The translations under genes and the position numbers were made by a program. A stretch of 64,000 nt of DNA from Bacteroidales bacterium (lineage in GTDB: Bacteria > Bacteroidota > Bacteroidia > Bacteroidales > UBA932), in contig JAFUMO010000001.1 in NCBI GenBank assembly GCA_017482565.1, positions 35,591-99,590 on the forward strand, given 5' to 3'. The stretch's first letter is position 1; every line of letters begins with the position of its first letter. The notes below the pieces were generated by a model. The model made no database searches and was not told the DNA's origin. It saw nothing but the letters and a program-made list of their open reading frames with translations. Shown here one piece after another: positions 51,088 through 59,920 of the stretch.

Positions 51088-52068
51088 ATGCGAAAGGTGC
51101 TCAAGTACCTTGCCTTTCTTATCCTGGCTGGAATATTGCTCCATTTCTCCTTCAAAGGGGTGGAATGGAGTGATTTTGTTTCCGGCCTGCACTGCTGCAA
51201 CTGGTGGTGGATAGCTACCTCCATGATTATAGGCATCCTCGGATTCCTTGCCAGGGCCCTCAGGTGGAGGCTCCTGCTGCTCTCCCTGAACAAGGGTGTG
51301 ACCCTAAGGGAGACATTTGACGGGGTGAACATAGGATACATAACCAATTTCATTTTCCCCAGGGCCGGAGAGGTGGCCCGCTGCGGGGTGGTTGCCAAGA
51401 CCAGGAAGGTTTCTTTTGAAGGCTCCTTGGGGACGGTTGTACTTGAGAGGGGATTTGATATGGTGTGCCTTATGGTATGGATGGTGCTCCTGCTGCTGTT
51501 CAAGTGGGGAGAGTTCGGCTCATTCATCGGGAATGAGATATGGATCCCCCTGCAGGCAAAGTTCAACTCTGCCGTATGGCCCCTTGCCATATTCATGGCT
51601 GTGGTGCTGGCGGCGGTACTCTCGCTGTGGATCCTCAGGAAAAGGCTCCTTGAGATAAAGGTATTCCGCAAGGCATTTGAGATAGCCCGCGGGCTCCTGA
51701 GGGGGCTCCTCACCGCATTCAGGATGGAGCACAAATGGCTCTTCCTGCTTTATACGCTGCTGATATGGCTTACCTACTGGCTCACAAGCCTCACAACAAT
51801 ATACGCTTTCCCTCAGGTGGGACACCTTAACGGTGCAGATGCCCTCTTCCTCATGATTATAGGAAGCTTCGGATGGGTTGTGCCGGTTCAGGGGGGGCTG
51901 GGAGCCTACCACTTCATTGTAAGCCTGGCTTTGGCAAAAGTTTATGGCATTGCACAGGCAACAGGTGTGGTTTTTGCAACCATTTCCCATGAGGCACAGG
52001 CATTGGTGATGATCCTGTGCGGTGTTGTTTCATTAATAAGTGTAAGTTTATGGAGAAAGCGTCAGTAA
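51088..52068 (+). CDS. Lysylphosphatidylglycerol synthase-like transmembrane (flippase-like) protein
   Basis: The 326-residue protein has about eight hydrophobic helices of the LPG_synthase_TM/UPF0104 fold: LGFLARALRWRLLLLSL, NIGYITNFIFPRAGEVARCG, LGTVVLERGFDMVCLMVWM, and FGWVVPVQGGLGAYHFIVS. Proteins of this domain without a synthase half are proposed lipid flippases or glycolipid-associated factors. The substrate is unknown. It follows panD by 3 bp and overlaps the next gene by 19 bp, within an apparent panC-panD-orf-orf-malQ run. Confidence 0.85.
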   Translation: MRKVLKYLAFLILAGILLHFSFKGVEWSDFVSGLHCCNWWWIATSMIIGILGFLARALRWRLLLLSLNKGVTLRETFDGVNIGYITNFIFPRAGEVARCGVVAKTRKVSFEGSLGTVVLERGFDMVCLMVWMVLLLLFKWGEFGSFIGNEIWIPLQAKFNSAVWPLAIFMAVVLAAVLSLWILRKRLLEIKVFRKAFEIARGLLRGLLTAFRMEHKWLFLLYTLLIWLTYWLTSLTTIYAFPQVGHLNGADALFLMIIGSFGWVVPVQGGLGAYHFIVSLALAKVYGIAQATGVVFATISHEAQALVMILCGVVSLISVSLWRKRQ

Positions 52069-52685
52069 AGCAGCTGGTCCTTGCCATCTGCATCATGTTG
52101 GCTTCTGCGGGGGCACTTGGGGCCCAGAGCCGCAGCAGCATCAATGAAGAAATCTACATTGCATACCTCAAGAACGAGTTCTACGTACAATACGGTACCC
52201 CTTCAATTGTAGAGATTACCAATGAACTTGGGGGACACAGCAATTTCAGGAAGGCCGGCACGTCATACACCGGAGTGTGGGGGGCAGGCTACAACAGGTT
52301 CCTCAACCCGTATTTCTGCGTAGGTGCATATTTCGGTACAAGTGAATCGGAGCTGAAGGCTAAGGATGCCAATACCGGGAAAACGGTATTCACCAACAAT
52401 GTACGCAGCTACACCGGCATGGTGAATTTCGGATGGACCTACTTCCGCAACGGAATCTGGGAAATCTCATGCGGTGCATCAGCCGGCATTGCAAACAAGA
52501 ACGAGAACATCACCCGGATTGGGAAGGGAGACAGCTCCATTCCCAAGGAGAGTGACAAGACTGTCTTTGCATACAACTTCACCGTTGCCAAGATAAGGGT
52601 AGGCGGTGGTATCCTGGGCGGTTTTGCCGAGTTCGGCTTCGGCTACAGGGGCATTGCAAATGCAGGCCTCTCCGTAAGGTTCTGA
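52050..52685 (+). CDS. Small outer-membrane beta-barrel protein
   Basis: The 211-residue protein starts at MEKASVKQLVLAICIMLASA (52050) with a signal peptide ending near GALGAQ. The rest is a small barrel with alternating strands (SYTGMVNFGWTYFRNGIWEI, VGGGILGGFAEFGFGYRG) and the terminal SVRF (C-terminal Phe). It overlaps the flippase-like gene by 19 bp, and malQ begins 18 bp downstream. No function can be given; similar OmpA/PorT-sized barrels occur throughout the phylum. Confidence 0.7.
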   Translation: MEKASVKQLVLAICIMLASAGALGAQSRSSINEEIYIAYLKNEFYVQYGTPSIVEITNELGGHSNFRKAGTSYTGVWGAGYNRFLNPYFCVGAYFGTSESELKAKDANTGKTVFTNNVRSYTGMVNFGWTYFRNGIWEISCGASAGIANKNENITRIGKGDSSIPKESDKTVFAYNFTVAKIRVGGGILGGFAEFGFGYRGIANAGLSVRF

Positions 52686-52703
52686 CAAAAGAAAACCTGG
52701 CTT

Positions 52704-55112
52704 ATGACTATAACTTTTTCCATTGGATATAATACCGTGTGGGGCGAGGAGCTGCTTGTAACAGGCTCCTGCAGCGCCCTTGGCAACAATGACATACAAA
52801 AAGCCCTTCCCCTCTCCTATATGGGAGACGGGATATGGCAGGGTACGATAAGGTGCAACCCGGCAGAAGAGCGCATCATCTGCTACAGCTATCTTGTGAA
52901 GGGTCCTTCCGGGATACATCACGAGGCGGGCAAAAGGAGGGCCATAGCCCTCAACTCCTACACTGAGGCCATCATTGCAGATGACAGCTGGCAGGGAAAC
53001 TCTGCAGAGGCACCTTTCCTTTCCGCCCCGTTTGCCGATGTCTTCTTTGCGGACAACAGCTGCCCGCACACCATTACACACCAGCATGACAATGAACTTA
53101 TCCTAAAGGTAACTGTACCCAATGTAGCCAAAGGGGGTGAGGTGCTGGTATGCGGTGCCCCTGCAGAGCTCGGTGGCTGGAACCCCCACAAGGCACTCCC
53201 GATGATGAGGATGGAGAACCTAAAGTGGGAAAAGGGATTCACCGCCTCAAGGAAAAGCGGCAAGGTGTGGGAATTCAAGTTCATCATAAAGACTCCTGAA
53301 GGGGAGTATATCTGGGAAGAGGGGGAGAACAGGAGCCTTACAATACCCGGTATACCAAAGCACACAACCGTAATAAAGGAGTACTCCGGTGCGGCATTCC
53401 CTACCACAAGGCCCCGCTACAGCGGCGTGGCGGTACCTGTATTCTCACTCAGGAGCAGCACCAGCCACGGCATAGGGGACCTTGCAGACCTGAAGAAGCT
53501 TGCCGGATGGGCCGGCAGTAACGGCCTTTCAATGATACAGCTCCTCCCTATAAATGATACCACAGCCCACCTCACATGGAGGGACTCATACCCGTACAAC
53601 TGCATCTCCACCCAGGCCCTGCATCCGATATATATCAATCTGGAAGCTGCAGGGAAGCTTAAGGAGAAGAAACTTGCAGCGCAGATGGAGGAGGAGGGGA
53701 AAGCCCTCAACTGCGGTGAATTCCTGGATTATGAGGCAGTATGGAACTCCAAGATGAAATGGCTCAAGGCTATCTATGTCCAGGAGAAGGAGAAAAGCCT
53801 TGCAGAACCGGGCTGCCGCACCTTCATGGAAAACAACCGAGAATGGCTCCTCCCATACGCAGCATTCTCTGCCCTGAGGGACAAGCACGGGAGTGCAGAT
53901 TTCAGGAGCTGGGGGGAATATTCCCAGTTCTCATGGGATATGGTGGAGAGGCTTGCCAGCAGAGAGTCATCCCTGCATGAAGAGATCCATTTCTATATAT
54001 TTGTGCAGTACCACCTCCACAAGCAGATGGTACAGGCAAAGGAACACGCCCACAAGTGCGGCGTTGCCCTTAAGGGGGACATCCCCATAGGCATCTCCCG
54101 CTGCAGCGTGGAGGCATGGCAATACCCGCATCTGTTCAACTTCAGCCAGCAGGCAGGAGCGCCGCCCGATTTCTTCTCTGCAGACGGTCAGAACTGGGGC
54201 TTCCCAACCTATAATTGGGATGAGATGGAGAAGGACAACTACACATGGTGGAAAAACCGCTTCGCCCATTTTGCAGATTATTTTGATGCATACCGCATAG
54301 ACCACATCCTGGGATTCTTCAGAATATGGGAGATACCTGTTGAGTACCGCAGCGGAATGAAGGGGCACTTCTCACCAAGTCTTCCTCTCTCAAAAGATGA
54401 GCTTGCAGCATGGGGCTTCAGCAATATGGACAAAAGCACCCTTTTTGTGGAGGACCCATATCAGAAAGGGAAATTCCACCCTATGATTGGAGGTGAACAG
54501 AGTGAAGCGTTTGCCCTCCTGCCCCATGGGGAACAGGAAGCATTCAGGAAGTTGCACTACTATTATTTCTATCAGAGGCACAATGAATTCTGGTACAACA
54601 GTGCCATGAAGAAGCTCCAACAGCTGATAGCCTCCACAAACATGCTCACCTGCGGTGAGGACCTGGGAATGCTGAACGAATCTGTGAGCAGGTGCATGAT
54701 CAACCTGAAGATACTTTCACTGGAGCTGCAGATTATGCCAAAGGTTCTTGGAACCGGTCTAGGCAATCCGGCCACATATCCATATCTGAGCGTATGCACC
54801 ACCAGCACCCACGATTGCGAGACACTCCGCATGTGGCTGGGGCAGCGCAACGGCACCGGGGACGCATCCCCGCAGGAGTGCTGCAGCACAATAGCCACAA
54901 ACATGGCAGCTCCAAGCATGCTGGCCATACTGCCCCTGCAGGACTGGCTCTCAATTGACGGCAAGCTCAGGAAGGCTGATGCCTCAAGCGAGAGGATAAA
55001 CATCCCTGCCGTGGCAGACCACTACTGGAGATACAGGATGCACATCACAATAGAGGAGCTGGAAAAAGCCAGTGAACTGAACAAAAAAATCAGGGAACTC
55101 GCCGCAAGGTAG
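52704..55112 (+). CDS. malQ: 4-alpha-glucanotransferase (GH77) with N-terminal starch-binding domains
   Basis: The 802-residue protein transfers glucan segments between alpha-1,4-glucans (amylomaltase/DPE2 type). Two CBM20-like domains come first (about 1-115 and 130-225; NTVWGEELLVTGSCSALGN, and GEVLVCGAPAELGGWNPHKA). The GH77 barrel follows: HGIGDLADLKKLAGWAGSNG, LPINDT, the catalytic Asp region YRIDHILGFFRIWEIP, TCGEDLGMLN with the acid/base Glu, and STHDCETLRMWL. Two CBM20 modules point to storage-glycogen or malto-oligosaccharide metabolism, as in DPE2. No signal peptide, so cytoplasmic. A strong terminator overlaps its stop. Confidence 0.93.
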   Translation: MTITFSIGYNTVWGEELLVTGSCSALGNNDIQKALPLSYMGDGIWQGTIRCNPAEERIICYSYLVKGPSGIHHEAGKRRAIALNSYTEAIIADDSWQGNSAEAPFLSAPFADVFFADNSCPHTITHQHDNELILKVTVPNVAKGGEVLVCGAPAELGGWNPHKALPMMRMENLKWEKGFTASRKSGKVWEFKFIIKTPEGEYIWEEGENRSLTIPGIPKHTTVIKEYSGAAFPTTRPRYSGVAVPVFSLRSSTSHGIGDLADLKKLAGWAGSNGLSMIQLLPINDTTAHLTWRDSYPYNCISTQALHPIYINLEAAGKLKEKKLAAQMEEEGKALNCGEFLDYEAVWNSKMKWLKAIYVQEKEKSLAEPGCRTFMENNREWLLPYAAFSALRDKHGSADFRSWGEYSQFSWDMVERLASRESSLHEEIHFYIFVQYHLHKQMVQAKEHAHKCGVALKGDIPIGISRCSVEAWQYPHLFNFSQQAGAPPDFFSADGQNWGFPTYNWDEMEKDNYTWWKNRFAHFADYFDAYRIDHILGFFRIWEIPVEYRSGMKGHFSPSLPLSKDELAAWGFSNMDKSTLFVEDPYQKGKFHPMIGGEQSEAFALLPHGEQEAFRKLHYYYFYQRHNEFWYNSAMKKLQQLIASTNMLTCGEDLGMLNESVSRCMINLKILSLELQIMPKVLGTGLGNPATYPYLSVCTTSTHDCETLRMWLGQRNGTGDASPQECCSTIATNMAAPSMLAILPLQDWLSIDGKLRKADASSERINIPAVADHYWRYRMHITIEELEKASELNKKIRELAAR

Positions 55113-55128
55113 TTCCCTGATTTTTTTT
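55083..55128. terminator. Bidirectional rho-independent terminator between malQ and trpB2
   Basis: An A-run plus ATCAGGGAACT (ending 55099) pairs with AGTTCCCTGAT plus a T-run (55111-55128). It contains the malQ stop codon and ends 2 bp before the trpB2 stop, so it can end transcription from both sides. Confidence 0.85.
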
Positions 55129-55130
55129 CT

Positions 55131-56417
55131 TTACAGATACCTCTCATACGCAGGGAGATCTATCAGTCCGTGGCCGCTGAGGTTGAACAGGAGCACCTCC
55201 TCACGCCCCTCCTCCTTGGCCTTGAGGGCCTCACGGATGGTTGCCGCAATGGCGTGGGCAGATTCGGGTGCCGGGATGATACCCTCTGCACGGGCAAAGA
55301 GGATTCCGGCGCTGAATGTCTCATCCTGAGGAATGGCAACTGAATTGATGTAGCCATCCTGCACCAGCTGGCTCACAATCTGTCCGCCTCCATGGTACCT
55401 TAAACCTGCCGCATGTATCTGCTCCGGCTGGAAATCGTGCCCGAGCGAGAGCATAGGGATAAGCGGTGTCATTCCGGCGGTATCGCCATAATCATACATC
55501 ATCTTTCCGGTAGAGAGTTTCGGGCAGCAGGCGGGTTCTGCGGCAATGAACTCGGTTGTCTTGCCCTGAGTGAGGTTGTAGCGTAGGAACGGGAACGTTA
55601 TGCCGGCAAAGTTGGAGCCTCCGCCAAAGCAGGCTATCACCTTTGTAGGATAGTCTCCTGCAATCTCCATCTGCTTCTCAGCCTCAAGTCCTATGATTGT
55701 CTGGTGCAGCAGCACATGGTTGAGGACACTTCCCAGCACATACCTGCAGTTAGGAGTATTCATTGCCATCTCAACCGCCTCGGAAATTGCTATTCCAAGG
55801 GTGCCGCCGCAATCTGGCTGGGTTGCAAGGATATTGCGTCCGAACTCAGTGAGGTTGGTTGGAGAAGGGTGCACGTTGCCGCCGTATGTACGCATAACCA
55901 GCTTCCTGTATGGCTTTGCCTCGTAGCTGCTCTTTACCATAAACACATTCAGATCAAGCCCAAAGTGCTCGCATGCAATGCTCATTGATGAGCCCCACTG
56001 GCCTGCTCCTGTCTCTGTGGTAAGGTGTGTTATCCCCTGTATCTTGTTGTAGTAAGCCTGCGGTATTGCAGTGTTAAGCTTATGTGAGCCTACTGGGCTT
56101 ACGCTCTCATTCTTGAAATAGATCCTGGCCGGGGTGTCAAGGGCCTTCTCCAGGCCGCTTGCGCGCACCAGCGGTGTGGGGCGGTATATCTTCAGGAGGG
56201 TACGCACTTCATCTGGGATATCAATGAACCTCTCCTTTGAGAATTCCTGCGCCACAAGCTCCTTGGCAAAGAGCTGCTCCATCTCCTCCCTCTTGAGAGG
56301 TTCCCTGGTCTTTGGATTCAACAAAGGCTGGGGCTGATTGGGCATATCCGCAAGAATGTTGTACCATTGTTTTGGGATCTGGTCTTCCGGTAATGTAATC
56401 TTCTTTGTTGTCTTCAT
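55131..56417 (-). CDS. trpB: TrpB2-type tryptophan synthase beta subunit
   Basis: The 428-residue protein is of the longer TrpB2 type. It has PTPLVRASGLEKAL, NESVSPVGSHKLNTA with PLP-binding Lys113, TTETGAGQWGSSMSIAC, the PLP-phosphate loop CFGGGSNFAG, AAEPACCPKLSTG, and the C-terminal APESAHAIAATIREAL. It condenses indole (or a related acceptor) with serine. No trpA is next to it, typical for stand-alone TrpB2, which may salvage indole. Upstream (minus strand) is a transcription attenuator with a Trp-rich leader peptide, direct evidence that the cell treats it as a tryptophan gene. Confidence 0.93.
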   Translation of the reverse strand: MKTTKKITLPEDQIPKQWYNILADMPNQPQPLLNPKTREPLKREEMEQLFAKELVAQEFSKERFIDIPDEVRTLLKIYRPTPLVRASGLEKALDTPARIYFKNESVSPVGSHKLNTAIPQAYYNKIQGITHLTTETGAGQWGSSMSIACEHFGLDLNVFMVKSSYEAKPYRKLVMRTYGGNVHPSPTNLTEFGRNILATQPDCGGTLGIAISEAVEMAMNTPNCRYVLGSVLNHVLLHQTIIGLEAEKQMEIAGDYPTKVIACFGGGSNFAGITFPFLRYNLTQGKTTEFIAAEPACCPKLSTGKMMYDYGDTAGMTPLIPMLSLGHDFQPEQIHAAGLRYHGGGQIVSQLVQDGYINSVAIPQDETFSAGILFARAEGIIPAPESAHAIAATIREALKAKEEGREEVLLFNLSGHGLIDLPAYERYL

Positions 56418-56437
56418 CGTTCAATGTGTTTTAAATG

Positions 56438-56465
56438 AAAAGCCCGCTGCTTGTGAGCAACGGGC
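56438..56465 (-). terminator. Attenuator terminator of trpB2, with competing antiterminator
   Basis: On the minus strand GCCCGTTGCT (56465-56456), loop CACA, AGCAGCGGGC (56451-56442), then TTTT form a terminator before trpB2. TGTGAGCA at 56512-56505 can pair instead with TGCTCACA at 56459-56452, which breaks this stem (antiterminator). CACAGTGAA (56529-56521), directly after the Trp codons, can pair with TTCATCTGTG (56518-56509) and so block the antiterminator. The full 1:2, 2:3, 3:4 logic of trp attenuation is present. Confidence 0.8.
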
Positions 56466-56493
56466 CTGTTTGTTTATATGAATGCAAATATCT

Positions 56494-56568
56494 CTACATG
56501 GCAATGCTCACAGATGAATCTTCACTGTGCCACCACCAGAAACGGATATTTGCTGAACTATATCTCAT
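56494..56568 (-). CDS. trpL: Tryptophan-rich leader peptide (attenuation)
   Basis: A 24-codon minus-strand reading frame from ATG (56568) to TAG (56494). It reads MRYSSANIRF, three consecutive Trp, then HSEDSSVSIAM. The TGG TGG TGG run is at 56538-56530 and directly precedes the first arm of the leader hairpin. A ribosome waiting for charged tRNA-Trp would cover that arm, free the antiterminator and allow trpB2 transcription; with ample Trp the terminator at 56438-56465 forms. It is too short to be found by length alone. Its role is inferred from position, codons and RNA structure together. Confidence 0.8.
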   Translation of the reverse strand: MRYSSANIRFWWWHSEDSSVSIAM

Positions 56569-56588
56569 CGTATGTCCCTTTATCACTA

Positions 56589-56620
56589 CAAAGGTTGCAG
56601 ATAATTTTTATAAAAACAAG
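56589..56620 (-). promoter_or_regulatory. Probable promoter of the trpL-trpB2 transcript
   Basis: The minus strand has CTTG (56620-56617), a 20-bp spacer, then AACCTTTG (56596-56589), one mismatch from TAnnTTTG. It lies between the radA stop (56627) and the leader-peptide ATG (56568). Confidence 0.5.
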
Positions 56621-56626
56621 GATTTT

Positions 56627-58027
56627 TCAAAAAATGTTCTTCACAAGATCTGCAACTGTAGAGACAGGCATCACCTGCAGTCCCTTGTGCGGTTTCCCCT
56701 GCGGCTTGTTGAAGGCGGAGATAAAGATCTTCTCCATTCCCAGCTTGGCCGCCTCGGCAATCCTCTTCTCTATCTGGCTTACTGGCCGTATCTCCCCGCT
56801 GAGACCTATCTCCCCTGCAAAGGCATATCCGGCCGGAATGCTTTCATCAAAGTTTGAAGAGAGGATGGCTGCAACAATTGCCATGTCACAGGCAGGGTCT
56901 GCAACCTTCAGTCCTCCTGCAATGTTCAGGAAGACATCCTTCTGGGAGAGTCTGAATCCCACCCTCTTCTCCAGTACGGCCAGGAGCATGTTCATGCGCC
57001 TTACATCAAAGCCGGTAGCTGAGCGTTGAGGTGTACCGTATGCAGCCGAGCTTACAAGTGCCTGCACTTCAATGAGGAACGGACGGCTCCCGTCAAGCAT
57101 TGCTGCAACTGCTATTCCGCTGAGGTTCTCCCCGTGCATAGGTATGAACATCTCAGAAGGGTTCAGTATCTCCCGGAGCCCGTCTGAACACATCTGGTAC
57201 ACGGCCAGCTCCGCGGTGGAGCCGAAACGGTTCTTTATGCTGCGCAGTATCCTGTAAGCATGGCGGCTGTCCCCCTCAAACTGCAGCACCACATCCACAA
57301 TATGCTCAAGCACCTTGGGGCCTGCAATTGTGCCGTCCTTGGTTATATGCCCTATCAATATCACCGGTGTCCCGGTCTCCTTGGCGTAGCGGAGCAGCGC
57401 TGCTGCACACTCCCTCACCTGTGAGACACTTCCTGCAGAAGACTCAATGTTATGGGAATAGATGGTCTGTATGGAATCTATTATAAGTAGCTGCGGAGCT
57501 GCAGTACGGGCCTCCGTGAGGATGTTCTCCAGCAGGGTCTCGGACAATACAAGGCAGTTGTCATGTGCCCCGCCAAGCCTCTCTGCCCTCATCTTTATTT
57601 GTCTGGCACTCTCCTCCCCCGAAACATACAGGGTGCGGAGCCCCTCATTCATGAGCGGAATCTGAAGGCTCAGTGTGGATTTCCCTATCCCCGGCTCACC
57701 CCCTATCAGCACAAGGGATCCCTTAACCATGCCTCCTCCAAGAACCCTGTCAAGCTCATTCCCTTCCCGACAGGTTCCGTTGCCTCCTCCCACCAGAATC
57801 CTGCTCTCCCGGCCGCTCTCAATCTGCGGCAGCGGCTGGGGCTTTGCACCCCCTCCCCCCTGCAGGAACGACTGGGCCCTTGAAGTAAGTGAAGAACTGT
57901 CGGGAGCCTTGCTTACAATCTCCTCCACCATAGTGTTCCACTCCCCGCACGCGGGGCATTTCCCCATCCACTTGGGGCTCTCGTTTCCGCATGAGCTGCA
58001 GAACCATGCCTTCTTTATCTTTGCCAT
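56627..58027 (-). CDS. radA: DNA repair protein RadA (Sms)
   Basis: The 466-residue protein has an N-terminal zinc finger (Cys10, Cys13, Cys24 and Cys27 in WFCSSCGNES and KCPACGEW). The RecA-like ATPase has Walker A GGEPGIGKSTL and Walker B LLIIDSIQTI, followed by the RadA-specific KNRFG motif (RSIKNRFGSTAELAVY). A Lon-type domain ends the chain (AGDLKVADPACDMAIVAA-like block, IGLSGEIRPVSQ). RadA is a hexameric branch-migration helicase in recombinational repair. It is complete. The trp leader promoter begins right after its stop. Confidence 0.95.
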   Translation of the reverse strand: MAKIKKAWFCSSCGNESPKWMGKCPACGEWNTMVEEIVSKAPDSSSLTSRAQSFLQGGGGAKPQPLPQIESGRESRILVGGGNGTCREGNELDRVLGGGMVKGSLVLIGGEPGIGKSTLSLQIPLMNEGLRTLYVSGEESARQIKMRAERLGGAHDNCLVLSETLLENILTEARTAAPQLLIIDSIQTIYSHNIESSAGSVSQVRECAAALLRYAKETGTPVILIGHITKDGTIAGPKVLEHIVDVVLQFEGDSRHAYRILRSIKNRFGSTAELAVYQMCSDGLREILNPSEMFIPMHGENLSGIAVAAMLDGSRPFLIEVQALVSSAAYGTPQRSATGFDVRRMNMLLAVLEKRVGFRLSQKDVFLNIAGGLKVADPACDMAIVAAILSSNFDESIPAGYAFAGEIGLSGEIRPVSQIEKRIAEAAKLGMEKIFISAFNKPQGKPHKGLQVMPVSTVADLVKNIF

Positions 58028-58132
58028 AAACCTTTATCTCCATTACATATCGCCAAAAGACACAGGATACCCTTCCGGCAACTACAAAGTTATTTATTTT
58101 GGGGAGATAAAAGAATATTTGTCCATTATGAT

Positions 58133-58140
58133 TATCTTTG
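58133..58140 (+). promoter_or_regulatory. -7 promoter box of the serine hydrolase gene
   Basis: TATCTTTG followed by T matches TAnnTTTG, 44 bp before the ATG at 58185. The palindrome GATGCCCCGGGCATC lies at the expected start of transcription (58146-58160) and could be an operator or a 5' hairpin. Confidence 0.55.
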
Positions 58141-58184
58141 TAAAGATGCCCCGGGCATCAGGCAGATAATATAACTTAAAAGAT

Positions 58185-59900
58185 ATGAAAAGAATCGTTT
58201 CAATTCTTATGGCGGCACTGCTTGTTTGCAGCAACGCCTTTGCGCAGGCTCCGGACAGGGAGAAGATTGCGGGTGAAATTGACAATTATGTACAGCAGGT
58301 GATCCAGACCTGGAAGATTCCGGGACTTGCAGTAGCCTTCTCTTTGGATAATGAGCCGCTCTTTGCAAAGGGGTACGGAGTAAAGGAGGTGAGGCCTGCA
58401 GACGGCATAGGATTCAGGGGTATCCCTGCAAGTGACCGCAATGTTGCCAGCGGCGGGGTTCCGGGTGTGATAAATACTCCGGGCGAGCCTATTGATGTGA
58501 ACACCGTGTTCCAGATTGGTTCCGTTTCAAAATCATTTACTGCAACAATCATGGGGCAGCTTGTGGATGAGGGGCTGGTAAAATGGGAGGATACGGTAAA
58601 GAACATACTTCCGGACTTCAAATATTATGACCAGTATGTGACAGACAACATGCAGGTGATAGATGTGATGACACACCGCACCGGCATAGGCGGCCAGGTG
58701 GGAACCTACTTCCCTAACCTTGGCTATGACAGGGAGGACTGCTATAAGATGCTTGCTCTTCTCAAGCCCGCATACTCTTTCAGGGGTGCGTACCAGTACA
58801 ACAACAGCACTTTCCTCATTGCCGAGAAGATAATTGAGAAGGTTACAGGCAAGAGCTGGGAGGAGAACCTTCAGGAGAGAGTTTTCAATAAGGCCGGAAT
58901 GAAGAGCTCTTCTGCAAATGCAGAGGGTTATGCAGCTTCAAAAAACGTGGCTACCCCACACGATTACAGATATACAACAGTGGAGCTTGCCAAAATGCAG
59001 TTCCCTGAAACCGCAGATGTACCTGCAGATGCAAAAGGGGAGATTGTAACCCTTCCGCTGTACGGCGATGAGCAGGCGCTCTACTGGCTTACCGGTGTGG
59101 GCCCTGCCGGCAGCATCAACTCAACAGTTACTGATATGCTCCGTTACGCCCAGATGCACATGAACAACGGCTACATTGTAGATAAGGTTTATGCAAGGAA
59201 AGATGTGGGAGAGGCACCTTCTGCAGTTGACACAACCTTTGTGATGTCTGAGAAGGCAATGAGAAAACTCCACCAGGGAGTTACAATCACCTCCCAGAAC
59301 GATAACCGCACAACCCTTTATGCACAGTGCTGGTTTGTGGAGCAGAACAACAAGTACAGGCTCTATTTCCACACAGGCACAACCTGGGGAATGACTGCAA
59401 TCTGCTTCTTCATCCCGGAGGTAAAGCTGTCGGGAGTAGTGCTTTCAAACTGTGAGATGGGGTCAAATCCAAGATATGCAATCATGTACAAACTGGCCGA
59501 CCTGGTGATGGGGCTCCCTACCAAGGATTACAACAAGGAGTATTTTGATTCATACATTGCTTCAAACGAGAAGAGCTGGGCCAAGGAGCGTGCAGCAGAG
59601 AAACCTGCAAAGGCTGCTCCTGCCCCTGACAAGGCAATCATAGGTGAGTATGCCAAGGATGAGCTGTTTGGGGATGCAAGGATTACAAAGGGGAAGGACG
59701 GCCTCTACATTGAACTGGGCAAGATGGGCTACAAGAACAGGCTGGCACACGTGAACGGCAACAACTGGATATTCCGCAGCGACGGATACGCTTTCCCTGT
59801 GGAGTTCTCATTTGATGAAAGCGGCAAGAAGGCCACCGGATTCATTGTGAAGTTCCCTAACGGCGAGGAGAACAGCATAGGAGGCTGGAAAAGGAAATAG
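58185..59900 (+). CDS. Exported serine hydrolase (class C beta-lactamase/PBP fold)
   Basis: The 571-residue protein has a signal peptide (MKRIVSILMAALLVCSNAFA) and a serine beta-lactamase-like catalytic domain: SxxK at Ser113-Lys116 (IGSVSKSFTA), YNNSTF for the Tyr-x-Asn motif, and FHTGTTWG for the K/HTG motif. A C-terminal beta-rich domain (about 480-571) resembles DUF3471. Members cleave D-amino-acid peptides, esters or lactams; the substrate here is unknown and beta-lactamase activity should not be assumed. Residues 68-103 form an insertion (GIGFRGIPASDRN, VINTPGEP) not usual in AmpC. It is followed 20 bp later by an exported amidotransferase-fold hydrolase. Confidence 0.85.
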   Translation: MKRIVSILMAALLVCSNAFAQAPDREKIAGEIDNYVQQVIQTWKIPGLAVAFSLDNEPLFAKGYGVKEVRPADGIGFRGIPASDRNVASGGVPGVINTPGEPIDVNTVFQIGSVSKSFTATIMGQLVDEGLVKWEDTVKNILPDFKYYDQYVTDNMQVIDVMTHRTGIGGQVGTYFPNLGYDREDCYKMLALLKPAYSFRGAYQYNNSTFLIAEKIIEKVTGKSWEENLQERVFNKAGMKSSSANAEGYAASKNVATPHDYRYTTVELAKMQFPETADVPADAKGEIVTLPLYGDEQALYWLTGVGPAGSINSTVTDMLRYAQMHMNNGYIVDKVYARKDVGEAPSAVDTTFVMSEKAMRKLHQGVTITSQNDNRTTLYAQCWFVEQNNKYRLYFHTGTTWGMTAICFFIPEVKLSGVVLSNCEMGSNPRYAIMYKLADLVMGLPTKDYNKEYFDSYIASNEKSWAKERAAEKPAKAAPAPDKAIIGEYAKDELFGDARITKGKDGLYIELGKMGYKNRLAHVNGNNWIFRSDGYAFPVEFSFDESGKKATGFIVKFPNGEENSIGGWKRK

Positions 59901-59920
59901 AAACAATAAATACACTTGAT

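Noticed and set aside
58185-59900. Antibiotic resistance beta-lactamase
   Set aside because: The SxxK fold is shared by many esterases and D-peptidases; the long insertion and extra C-terminal domain are unlike AmpC enzymes, so only a general serine hydrolase call is supported.
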